Source: Ectocarpus siliculosus
Lineage: Eukaryota > Sar > Phaeophyceae > Ectocarpales > Ectocarpaceae
NCBI GenBank assembly: GCA_000310025.1
Contig: FN648410.1
Span: 117,106 to 181,105, forward strand
DNA: 64,000 nt
Direction: 5' to 3'
Program-made: the position numbers and the translations under genes
Part shown: piece by piece, positions 54,102-64,000 of the stretch
How the letters are laid out: the number at the start of each line of letters is the position of its first letter
How positions within the stretch are numbered: position 1 is the stretch's first letter
Notes under the pieces: model-generated
What the model saw: the letters and a program-made list of their open reading frames with translations, nothing else
Told to the model about the DNA's origin: nothing
Databases searched by the model: none

Positions 54102-54375
54102 GTTTGTTGTCGAAGACGGAATAAACTGCAGTTTGTTGAAACCGTCAGAGTTGAAAGCATCTTTGTTGGAAAACTGGGGACTGGTCTACGTGGATTAGAT
54201 TCCGTGTGCCCCCCCCAAACAAATTCTAGACATCACGGGAGAGCACACGCGCACCGGTGTTGTAGGTCGTAGCGCTTGTGAGCGCGAGAGAGGACCATCG
54301 GAGTACGTGGGCACGCCGAAGGATTGAGGCACTGGCCAACATGGAACAGGTGGCCAGAAAGTATGTCTGTTTCCC
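54102..54375 (+). repeat. Ngaro-type element, repeat A2
   Basis: Matches A1 at 43559. Begins GTTTGTTGTCGAAGACGG. Confidence 0.9.
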
Positions 54376-54466
54376 GCCCACCCACCTCTTTTCTTTCGAA
54401 GGTGGGGGAACGGAAATGGGGGCGAAGCCCTCATTTCCTTCGGTGAGGTTTATAGAGTTGCCTTGC

Positions 54467-54582
54467 GGGTGCAGTTGAATGGTCGAGTACCATTTGGGGA
54501 CTTGGTCACTCCAGACCCCTACCACGTGCAATAACAGTAGCCGGTGTTTTCCCCCGGGCAAGATTTGGCTGACTTGCATTCT
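54467..54582 (+). repeat. Ngaro-type element, repeat B2, first part
   Basis: Matches the start of B1; cut by the second LINE at GACTTGCATTCT. Confidence 0.85.
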
Positions 54583-55885
54583 TCACCACTCAGCGGCCAC
54601 TATCAGATGGTGCGGTCGACACACCACCGACTGCTCCTTCGAGTTATCGGGTACAAGCGCAAGAAAGACACCTACCGGCAGCTCGCTTACGCCCAGACGC
54701 TGAAGAGGGTCGAATGCCAGAGCGTTGAAGCCACGATCCGACAACGACGCCTACTGTTCGCGGGAGCACTGGCAAGGCAGCCGGGCGGGCGACTCCCGAA
54801 ACGACTGATGCTCGGCGAGCTGGCGGGGGGGGAGAAGCCACGTAGGGGGGGACAGGAACAGAACTGGCCGAAGTGTGTGCTCGACGACCTGAAGGCATTC
54901 GGGGCCGACCACGGATCTACGAAAACCGATCCAAGTTGTCTCGGAATTCCCGTACCGAAAGACACGGCACCGAAGCTAAGGTGGACGGAAGCCGCGAAGG
55001 TGGAGGGGGGAGTACCCTGGCATGCGGCGGTGCTGCAGGGAGCTGAGAGGTTCATGACCTCCTGGCACGAGAAGGAAGAAGAGGCCAGCCGACAACGAGC
55101 GCTCAAACGAAACCACAAGCCAACAACCAATGGGGCGGGAGGGGGGCAGGAGACGGACGAGACGGCGAGGGAAGAAAGCAAACGAGAAGAGACGGACCGA
55201 GTGGCACGACACGTGCCGGATTGAATTTCTTTTGGCCAATTTCCCCCCCCCCAACGCTGCACCATTGCACCAACCCCCCAGTAGTAGTGATTTCGTACCA
55301 TTACAATGTATCGCTGGTTGGTGGCCATGTTTGCGTGTTTGCTTGTTCGTTAGTGGTCTCTCCACTGTGTGCCTTGTTCTGCCTCATACTTCTTGTTATT
55401 TTCGGCCTGGTCCCTCTTTGTCCTCGCCCTTTTTCATTATATTTTCATTTATTTTCTTTTCTCCTTACGGTTTCCATTTTTATTTTTTCTCCTTTCTTTT
55501 TCTCTTTTTTTTTTTTTTTTATTTTTTTTTTCTCTTTTTCTGTGCCAGATGGCCTGGTCTCTGCTTGCGGTATGAAGTACCAAGATTGAACCAAGGGGGT
55601 GTACCTGTTTCTCTCCGGCCCATGATAGATAGTGACTGCTAGTCTCAGTTGATACCTCGCATAGCGCGATGAGGGAGCAAAGGATCCCAGAATATCTGTC
55701 GTTGATTTCTATTGACTTGCGGACCCCTCGGGGCCAGTTTATTTGAGTGTACCTTTTTAGGGTAAGTTAACCTGTGACCACGGGAATCGACCGCGTCGAG
55801 TGTTGGATCAGTACGGACATACGAAGGTACTGGGTAGAGAGAGATCGGAACGGTTTTTAATGTGAAGACAACAACAACAACAACA
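54583..55885 (+). mobile_element. 5'-truncated copy of the same non-LTR retrotransposon
   Basis: Plus strand. It holds the last ~210 codons of ORF2 (HHRLLLRVIGYKRKKDTYRQ to the end TGA at 55224), the pyrimidine-rich 3' untranslated region (about 55420-55545) and a (CAA)n tail. The flanks repeat ATTCT at 54578-54582 and 55886-55890. 5' truncation is typical of target-primed reverse transcription. It is highly similar to 47767-49040 and opposite in orientation, so the two could recombine or fold. Confidence 0.9.
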
Positions 55886-56026
55886 ATTCTGATAGAGGGA
55901 ATGAGACAGTTTTTGAGGGGGAATCAGGTGCGTGGATTGTGTGTTTTCTCAGCGCCGGTTCCTACCCCTTCTCTCTTTCTATCCTGGTGATCTAGAAACC
56001 GACAACGATGAAGCAACTCGAAAGAA
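55886..56026 (+). repeat. Ngaro-type element, repeat B2, second part
   Basis: Resumes with GATAGAGGGAATGAGACAG and ends GCAACTCGAAAGAA at the right edge of the element. Confidence 0.85.
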
Positions 56027-57084
56027 ATCAACAAACCCATTGTTTTCAGCCACACAACCGAGCTGCCACACAAATTTTGTACACACATTCGATGCATGTT
56101 GTGTCATCGTCACCCGTGAGGAAGGGAACAAATCGCCGTGAGCGACATTTCAGTCAGAGCCGTGCCCACAATAAAATGGGCACGTTAAATGTGTCTCAGC
56201 CATTCAGAAGACTTGAACATGATTTAGACAAAGATTACTTGCAAACCCGCACTTTGAACCTTTTTCTACCGCAATTTGGCATCAAATCAATCCCCATGCT
56301 CTAGGGGACCGAAAAGAGAAGGTGTATGTAAGAAACGGTCATTGTGAAAGCAAGATATGCCTGAAATGGTAGTTCGACTGCCGCGATTTGGCCTCGTCGA
56401 ACTCCCATGGACGACGGATGGTGTACGGGATATAATACACAAAAGTCTCGTGTTGGCTTGCCTTGTATATATCGAGGTTAAGTATTGAATATTCCAACGT
56501 TTTGATAGCATATGGTGCAACAAAGTTCCGCAAACCGTTAAAGAATAATGAGACAATATTTTCCTTCCTGACCGGCGTACGGGTGTCCCCGGTGTGGAAC
56601 CCCCGAAAATGCCGGTTCAATATACATGGACACCACTTTATATTTGTTTTCGGCGCCGGGATAGCTCAATGATCACTTCCAGGAGGTTTGCAGTAATACT
56701 TGTTAAACTGACGCGGCACGGGGCTTTGCAGTGAAAGAGTGGTCCCGCGGACCCGATTCTTCACTGATGTCAAGTACTTTGGGGTAAAATCACGATGGAA
56801 AAATCGCCAAGGCACAAAGGCTGAAAAAATCACGCCGTTTTTAGGGGTTAAGACGTTGAAGCACACATTCATATACATTGCGTTAGAGCAAAAAGCTGTG
56901 CGGAGGAGGCGCACATGACCCGGAAACCTCTATGACCGCGCGTATCCGACGACAGGGGGGAAAAAACCTCCAACACAGAATCGTACAAACTTAAGGACCA
57001 TGTGTGTGCGCAATGCAAAGCAGTCTAACCTAAAAGCGGCGTGAGGTTTTCATGTTGAATATTCTTTATGCAGTTTTCTCTCAC
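56027..57084. other. intron-like sequence, no supportable gene
   Basis: No frame with motif. GTGCCCACAATAAAATGGGCAC near 56162 is a small hairpin (GTGCCCA with TGGGCAC). It lies downstream of the splice donor at 57084. Confidence 0.4.
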
Positions 57085-57337
57085 CAGGAGCGATGAATTC
57101 GGTGTCGGTGTCGATGATGGCCACAAATTCGGCATCCGTATACAAATTTCCATAGAAATTCGAATACTGCTGCCTTGCATACCCTTCTCTCCTCCAGTGG
57201 CCGCACAACGTGCCGTTCGCGGGAGGGGCCTCGTACTTGACTTGGATGCGGATTGGAAGGTTCATGTGCTGAAGGAGAGTCCCAGCTTCATGATCTAGAG
57301 CGCTTTCCCCGTCCAGGATGACCACTACATCGCTGGA
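57085..57337 (-). CDS. glycosyltransferase-like protein, DxD exon
   Basis: Reads SSDVVVILDGESALDHEAGT, LPIRIQVKYEAPPANGT, CGHWRREGYARQQYSNFYGN and LYTDAEFVAIIDTDTEFIAP. The hydrophobic strand followed by DTD is the metal and nucleotide-sugar binding DxD motif of GT-A fold glycosyltransferases. At 57085 the exon ends in a strong donor, CCTG then GTGAGAG, leaving one codon base (G). The acceptor is probably CAG or AAG near 57333-57338. The exon at 21847-22844 starts with TG, so GTG (Val) would form at the junction and give IAPVVPSDLF. That fits the same family, and no copy of the downstream exon is found within several kb. Confidence 0.65.
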
Positions 57338-59357
57338 CTTCCATGATGAAATAGGCCAAAACAACTACGTCCGAAGTGGCACCCAGTAAGTCAACGGGGG
57401 GGGGCGCAAGGAGGGTGTAACTAAACGAGAGCGATAAAGCATGGCGTTCCTCATGACGTTGAGAGCACAAGAGTAGCGCAAGTTTCGCTTCATTGACGGT
57501 TGCTTGCGCTGTTATTCAGCGCCGTTGGTGGTGATATATCGTTTTCGACAGTCTCATACCTGAAGCCGACTGTCGTTCGTGCAATAGTGTTAGATTCAGC
57601 GCGTGATGTCTCAGCCCCGTACATGCCACATAAGTCTTAAAAGACAATGTGCGATATATGTTACAGACAAAAATCGCCGTCTCCCCTCCCTGAATGCACT
57701 ACATTACTACTCCTGTAGAAAATATAGAACCCTCGACGAATTTGTACCGAGAAATAGAAACCCCTCATTTTTTTCCCCCTCTGAAACATACACGTTCAGG
57801 CACGCGCAACCGTTCACGGCAAAGGCCGACGCACGTCGCAGATCATTTACAGCGTCGACCATAGAGGCACAGTACTTACGCCGTACTGGTGGACCTAGCC
57901 CAAGCCAATGAGATTAGTGTAGCACGCGTATCCACACCAGGCTATTTCACAAGTGGTATGCCGCACTCAGCAGATTCTGGTTTTCCTGCGAAACACACAC
58001 CTTCACCCACGCGCAACCGCAGAAACAAGGCCGACACATGTCGCAACTGATTGAGCATAGATGATACATGTGCCGCACACGTCGGCCGTACTTGCAGACC
58101 TGCCCCAAGCGAAAAAAGGTTATTGCGCAGCATGGGCGTATCTGCCCCAAAAGCACCCTTACAAGCAAGGCGCACAGGACACACACAGTACAATACTACT
58201 GACCCATGCATAATCTCTCTGATGTGGAGCAGATATCCTTTCCAGATCCAATCTAGTGCCTACCGGTAAGCTGTAAAGATTCAAACGCATGATACCACTG
58301 GAGGGTACATACAGCAGCCCCAATATTTTCATCCCGGTGGGCCATCCGCGGGGGAGAGCAGAGAAAACGCACATCGGAGATGATGCTAACGTACTGCCTC
58401 GGTGCTTGATGTTGTGATTGCGGTGCGTAAGGTGGTTCGTCTGCTATGTACAAAATTTTTGCTAAAAGGCGAGGGTTTTCATGACTACACCTCCGATCAC
58501 AGTTAGTTTTTTGTACAACAGAAGTGTAATATTAACGAGGCATCCCTCCGGAGAGGGGAAAAGAAGGGAACACCGCGGCAAGGGGTGACGCAAGAACACA
58601 AACAGAGGAGAACAGCGTAGACTATACCTTCTAAGGTACTTCTTGTTATACCGCTGTACCACTGCTTGCGGCTGTGCACCAAGAAAAACAGGTGCGCGCC
58701 ATTTTTGGGGGGTCGGCGCGGGCGAACTTTTTCATCGATACTCCTCCTGTAGGAGAGATCCCTCTGCAAGATTTTGGATGCAAAAATCAATATTTTTTGG
58801 GTTGAAACCCCGCAGCCGCGCGGATGATGCGAATAATATATATGTGCATGCCGACCTCCCGACCTCGGGCTTTGGGCTCGGCGGTCTACACGGAGATGCG
58901 TGCACTGCTCTGCTTCTCTGCTGACACCGCCAAGACATAATTTCTCGACTCCTGTTGGAAACTATAGAGGTTGCTTTGTGTGTAGTTCATTGAAGGCCAG
59001 CAGAACAACGAAATAATTGAGCGGCGTCATCAAGCGGCGTTTTTCTCCACCCACGCACCCACCCAACCTCGAAAGGGCAGCGAAGAACAACCTAGACTAT
59101 GTATGTATGTACGCATATACTAGGGGGAACAATTGGCCCCCCGCCCCCCAGTGGGACGGGCGGCCAGCATGCGTGGGATGGGTGCGGCGGTTTGATAGGC
59201 AGAGGAAGTAGAGGCGATAATGACATCGATACGAAAGAAGGGTGGAAGTCTCAGACGATGTGAGGTCCTCACGTCCGTCCGCCCACGAGTAGACAATCGG
59301 TGGTAGAAAAAAAATGAAACCCAGGGGAATTTTCGTGAAAGGTCGATGCCCGATCAC
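57338..59357. other. intron-like; diverged duplicate block
   Basis: About 57780-57860 and 58000-58060 share CACGCGCAACCG and AAGGCCGAC(G)CA blocks, suggesting an old duplication of about 220 bp. No coding signal is convincing. Confidence 0.35.
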
Positions 59358-59601
59358 CATCAAACGTAAAGCGGAAGGAAGACGGGATTAGGAACTGTTG
59401 TAAGGAGGGAATGTTTGCGTGGATGAGATCGAACATGACATCCATTCCGTGTATCACTGAGGTGTTGTCACCTACGCTTTCGAACAACTTATGACCTCTG
59501 TCGGAGGCTCGTAGACAACCGCACCTACTGAGGTTTGTTACCTCCAACAAACTGTCGGCTACCACCTTGCACGAAGACTTTGTTGCTACAGGTTGACGCA
59601 A
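59358..59601 (-). CDS. possible upstream exon of the glycosyltransferase-like gene
   Basis: The minus frame reads KVVADSLLEVTNLSRCGCLR, GHKLFESVGDNTSVIHGMDV and LIHANIPSLQQFLIPSSFRF, with regular hydrophobic spacing. It would end near a donor at about 59358 (GATG then GTGATC) or a few bases upstream. In this family the stretch before the DVVVILD strand is usually a similar short segment ending in PSSF-like sequence, which favours joining it to 57337. Exact splice sites are not clear and the 5' end is undefined. Confidence 0.35.
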
Positions 59602-60345
59602 GGTCGCGTGTTAATAGTTGGGCGCGAAGAACGTCCTGTTAGAGAACATCGCTGCACGCTACCAATATTCAACAGTATCCGGACGATGTCGTCTACAGCA
59701 GTAGAACACCTTGTGATAGATTATGGCAGATTGAGAAGAGAATTTGAACCCGAATCAACACGAAACAGAGCATGTTCAACACTGCGGGTGCATGCGCTAG
59801 GACGTGTCTACGGCAGCAGCATTTCGCTTCCCCCGGTGCCTCGAATTGAAGTATACCCTTCGGCATGCAGCAGGAGGTATCTCATGCAGCTGATGTCTCA
59901 AATATGCGCTATTATGAGATTTCTTCACCCACGTACACAACAATCGGCGTGGGTAGCAAAGCAGGCACTTTGTATGTCACCTCCCCCAAGCAGGAGACAC
60001 AACACATCAAATGCGGTGTTCTGTAGTTCGGCAGCATCAACGAATGCATGCCACGGGTGGACGCAAGGCCCCATGTCATTTTTCAGCGCGGAGAACGTCC
60101 TGTTGGAGAACGTGTCACTGCACGCTACAGCAACAATGTTCAGTAGATGTAGGCTACAGGTAGAGCACCTTGTGACGGATGATGGCAGATTGAGAACAGA
60201 GTTAATTTTGTCCGAATCAACATAAAACAAAACATGTTCAACACCCCGAGTGCATTCGAAAAGACTTGTCTACAGCAGCAGCGTTTCACTTTACCCGGTC
60301 GTGTGGCATTCAAGTACCCTTCGCGCGGTCGCAGGAGGTATGTCA
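59597..60345 (+). repeat. ~460-bp tandem duplication
   Basis: About 59597-59890 repeats at about 60056-60345: GACGCAAGG, GAACGTCCTGTTAGAGAAC, CACCTTGTGATAG, GGCAGATTGAGAA and CAGGAGGTATCTCATGCAG occur in the same order, with about 15-20% differences. Confidence 0.8.
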
Positions 60346-63300
60346 TGCAGACGAAGTCGAAAAGATGAGCTAGCTTTCCGCCGTACCCAGCCTACTTCAC
60401 GTGTGTGTACACGAAAAAAAAAACGCCTTGAATAATATTTGTCCCATTCTGGTAGTTCGAAATGTATGACGACACGACCGGAATCCTGTGAGTATAGACG
60501 TGTAGACAAGTATGCTCCAGCTCTCGAGCGCTGAGAGCGCAGAACCGGAGCGCTGAGAGGGCAGCGGCGAGTTTCGGCCCCACACTAAACCCGAAATGTT
60601 AGCGCCGATTCTTCCGCTGGCCCGCCACAGAGCTCCGGCGGACGTCTCCTCTTCAGGGCGTCCCCAGCAAAGTCTTTCCACGGCCGCCCGCCCGTCGCGG
60701 GTCTGAGCTTTCACCGGCTTCCAGCACTGCAACGCCGCGAAGAGCGCCCGAATCGGGCGACACCGGCCGATTCCCCCCTGCGTTCCGGAGAGTCTACGAC
60801 GGGCTGTTCGCTCATAAAGGACTCCGATTGGAGGACTTTCGGCGGAAAAGGTCAACGTCGAGTAACGTCATCACCCATTCTGTTCTCGGCGGGTCTTTCC
60901 ACTTTTTTGCCAAACAAAATCAAGCGCTGAGCCCACAAGACCATACAGCGGTGCGCGTGTGTGTGACGTATCTCCAGCCCACAGCAGTGTCAGGTTTGAA
61001 CGCGAAGTAAGCCAACAATAAGCAGGCGGAGCATATACATACACAGGCACACGTACGTACATTACGTCAACGCACGCGCACGATCAACTCGATGTACGTA
61101 CATGGCATGTTTGACTTCTTACGCACCAAACGCAACCCCCGTGTAGGTAGGAGACGAAAGTGTACTCTCTATCTGGGAGTAGTGTGTTGATGATGATGAT
61201 GGTTGAAATAGACCGAAATGGAATGTTGAGGTGAAGCTGAATGAGTACTGTGTACGATATGTAGTAGTAGTCTATCTATCTGCAGGCGGGGGCCGGAAGC
61301 GTCCGTATGTTGCCTATACTCTGTGCTGAAGAACGCGGCGGACGTGCGCATGTATTTATATGTCGCATGCAAGGCGATGTCGACAGTAGCAGCAATGTAT
61401 AATTTACGCATATCTTTTCATGTGCGTCAAATATACACAGCTGTTCGTATGTTCAGCTTTTTTTTTTCACAGAAAAGTTGAGGAGAGCTAGAATACATCT
61501 GTGCAACGACATTCATACTACATGATTGGATTCTGCACGTAGGCTTTTTTTTCATTCGCACACCATTTCAATGTGAACACAACAACAATAAACAGCAGAA
61601 TATATGCACATGCATGCGATATGTATATCATGTACACTACACGCGCGCTCATTTGACCCACACGGCGACGCATCTCACGGCAACCACGTGCGTGCGTGCA
61701 CACCAGCATCCATTCACGACGAGGAGAGAGAATATCACATATTGATGCAGCAAGCATCCATCCACTGGAACCTTGTGGTGGTCTGTATCCATCCGTGAAC
61801 GACGAACCATTTACTGGAACCTTGGTGGTCTCTGAGGAAAGTCACCAGCCGCAGCAGCAGTCAGTGCGCATTTTCTTCGTTGGTTGAAAACGGTGTAAGT
61901 TCGTTAGACCAATTGTTATTGTTATGGAAAGTCTATATTTAGTCTGGAAACCAATGAGGAATCAGTCAGGTGGGATTCCCAGGCCAAGAGAGAGCAGCCG
62001 CGATTTTTTTGTCAACCCATACTTATTTATGGTCTCGGAAAAGGGAAAACACCAGAAAACACTGGCTTGGCGCGACAGATCGCCAACTGACGCTCGACAG
62101 CCAGACCACCACAGCTGACGGTTTGTTTATCTATTCGAACCACCACACATATACATAGACGACACACACGCGACAGCAGCAGCACATATTCATACTATAC
62201 ATACATACGTGCATCCATATACATATATGCATGAACGCATAACATACATCAGCAGCACACAAAAAGCCAAATGACGAGAGCATACAGCAGCAGCAGCAGC
62301 GACAGAAAGGAAGGGCGTCCTCTGTTTGCCTCCACCAAATACACACACAATCAATCGTGGACAGTAAGGGTTTTTTTGTCGACTGATTGATTGTATTTAA
62401 GATCCGGTCTGTGCCATCACGATACATGCAGCGACACCTTATGCCTACACGCCAACGCTCGTAAACAGGGGTGCACGCGGGTGCGGTGGGTGTCATCAGA
62501 CAAAACTTACGTGTAATTGATTCCTGCCGTACTGCAGTGGTACGGCCTGTAGCAGATCATGGGGATTTCTTGAAAGTTTTACACGACCGAGAGCCTACAA
62601 CCTTCCCGGTACTTTCACGTTTGGTTGCTGCAAGTGGCCGTCCTTTCCGCGGCTAGTGCGTGTCGACCGTTTGTTGAATATTGAATTTTCGGGGAAATTC
62701 ACGTTTTTTACACTCACTCTCAAGAGTTTACCCTCACTCTCTGGGTTCATCTGCCTGGTGGGCATTTTGGGGTTTGTTTGATTTGCTTCTCGGCAAGTCG
62801 GCGTCCTTTTCGCAGCTATTGCCAAGTATAGGCGTGTTTCAAGGGGTTGACTGTTCACATTCATTCATTATTTCTGGCTATTTACGCACCGTAGTGTTCA
62901 TTTTCCCGCACCCACCGCGCGCGGCGTCGGTCCCGCCATCATCCGTTGCCATGTGGCATACGACCGAAAATACTTCCTCCGTCCGAGGTAATTCATTGGC
63001 CCCACTACCGTCTGAGGGCGCGGAGGGCCGATAGCCCCCCGCGGCCAGACTTAACACCAATTATGTCGGAAGCCTGAGACGCAAGAGTTCAACCATTGTT
63101 GCACAGGCGTTTTTTTCGGTGCATCAGTTCGCGGTCGCCTTGAGACTTTTTTTTCGCCGGCTGTTGCCCGCTGCAGCGGGCCGGTCTCTGGATTTCAGCG
63201 CCCCTGTCGCGAGCTACAGCATGGTGGAATCACGCAACCACTGTTTCAGTCATTGAGCTAGACGTTGCGGTGGGGTAAATCAGTTTTAATTGTTTTCAAA

Positions 63301-63566
63301 TGGAGTTTAAACGCTTTTTTCGGCCGTCTTCGCCGACGTCGGCGTGCCACTCTCACGATCGCAACGCGCCTGTCGCGAGGTCGAGACCCCAAGGGCGAGC
63401 CGAGTTACAGCACCGTCAAGTACGGTAGGGACTGTCACCTCAAAGCATCCCGAAGCTCATGGGACTAGATCTTGGGGAATGTCAACTCATATAAACCTTG
63501 ACCGACGACCACGTTGTTGGTGTTACATTAGCACCGACGGCGGATTGTTTTGTAATTTTGTGGCGC
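60346..63566. other. no supportable gene
   Basis: Short frames only. It contains microsatellite-like TGATGATGATGATGG near 61188, AGCAGCAGCAGCAGC near 62285 and repeated ACATACATAC. Around 62620-62830 GGCCGTCCTTTCCGCGGCTA and GGCGTCCTTTTCGCAGCTAT form a diverged direct repeat. Confidence 0.4.
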
Positions 63567-64000
63567 GTTGACGTTCGATGTTGTTGGGACCCCACCGGCG
63601 AAAGACGAGAGAGAGAGAGAGAGAGGTAGACTAAAAGAGGAGATCGGAGAGAAGACAAGGCATTAACTAAGACACTCACTCTCGTCCCTCTGGTCCACCG
63701 CACGCTGTCAGACATGATGTGTCTCGACCGGCGATGATATCTGATGTGGACTCAGCAACAACAAACCACACGCCAAACAAATATAGTCGCCGTTTGCGAA
63801 CTGTGGACTATCTATATTTTGTGGTAGGACGTGAGATCTAAAATGAACATGATTGTAGCATCACGGATGAACCATCATCTCATTGTGCTTCCCGCCCGCG
63901 ATAGATGCGCACCGCTGCACGAACGAGCAGACTGACTGTTGGTCATCATACCTCACGACGTAAATACGATTGTCCTGCCTACCTTATCGCTCAAATTACG
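63567..64000. repeat. R1 repeat, copy C (cut by the window end)
   Basis: Begins GTTGACGTTCGATGTTGTTG, then GGGACCCCACCGGCG, GA run, CTCGTCCCTCTGGTCCACCG, GATAGATGCGCACCGCTGCA. It is closest to the first unit of array A (24105 onward). Sequence left of 63567 is unrelated. Confidence 0.85.

Larger units (their letters stand above)
43557..56026 (+). mobile_element. Ngaro-type tyrosine-recombinase retrotransposon
   Basis: Repeats are arranged A1 - coding region - B1 - A2 - B2, the split-direct-repeat structure of Ngaro/PAT elements. A1 (43559-43830) matches A2 (54102-54375), and B1 (53854-54101) matches B2 (54467-54582 plus 55886-56026). The coding order is gag-like, RT, RNase H, tyrosine recombinase, and there is no integrase. 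No methyltransferase domain was seen, which favours Ngaro over DIRS1. All three junctions share AA next to GTTTG or GAAAGAA, as expected for recombination of a circular copy with a very short core. Two non-LTR elements interrupt it; without them it is about 6.7 kb. Many frameshifts and stops make it inactive. Confidence 0.9.

Overview
This window is eukaryotic nuclear DNA, dense in transposable elements and poor in genes. Evidence for this is GT-AG introns, five kinds of eukaryotic mobile element, long low-complexity tracts, degenerate TTAGGG-like stretches, and no bacterial operon or ribosome-binding-site organisation. The mix (Ty1/copia, a gag-only LTR element, a Ngaro-type tyrosine-recombinase retrotransposon, an APE/RT non-LTR element, hAT-like and Mutator-like DNA elements) and mid-range GC would suit an alga or other protist such as a stramenopile or red alga. 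That assignment is inference; no organism-specific marker is visible.

Layout. 2.4-3.8 kb: decayed hAT-like element with a C-terminal transposase fragment. 3.9-6.7 kb: two tandem arrays and two broken coding stretches. 7.3-8.3 kb: a small multi-exon candidate gene (minus). 9.85-11.17 kb: Mutator-like element, two ~570-bp inverted arms, perfect 9-bp target duplication. 12.65-20.69 kb: an inverted-arm repeat split by a 6.8-kb copia element (minus) with 325-bp LTRs and an AGTTG duplication. 21.8-22.8 kb: exon of a glycosyltransferase-like gene (minus). 23.8-26.1, 33-37.4 and 63.6-64 kb: a dispersed and tandem ~1.2-kb repeat, here called R1. 26.97-31.68 kb: an LTR element carrying only gag (minus), with a tRNA-derived SINE in one LTR. 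34.4-36.0 kb: a palindrome-rich CATGGA element inserted in R1. 43.56-56.03 kb: a Ngaro-type element with split direct repeats (A1-ORFs-B1-A2-B2), broken by two copies of one non-LTR retrotransposon in opposite orientations. 57.1-59.6 kb: further exons of the glycosyltransferase-like gene (minus).

How it fits together. Most of the sequence is nested transposition, and the order of insertion can be read from intact flanks. The clearest host gene is the glycosyltransferase-like one. Its DxD exon at 57.1 kb and its next exon at 22.8 kb lie on the same strand, in the right order, with matching splice phase. If they form one gene, nearly all the elements between 22.8 and 57.1 kb sit inside a single ~34-kb intron. 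A second theme is stop codons: several otherwise open frames are broken by UAG (sometimes UAA), some at positions where Gln is expected and two in a UAG-CAR-YYA readthrough context, while the best-supported terminal stops are UGA.
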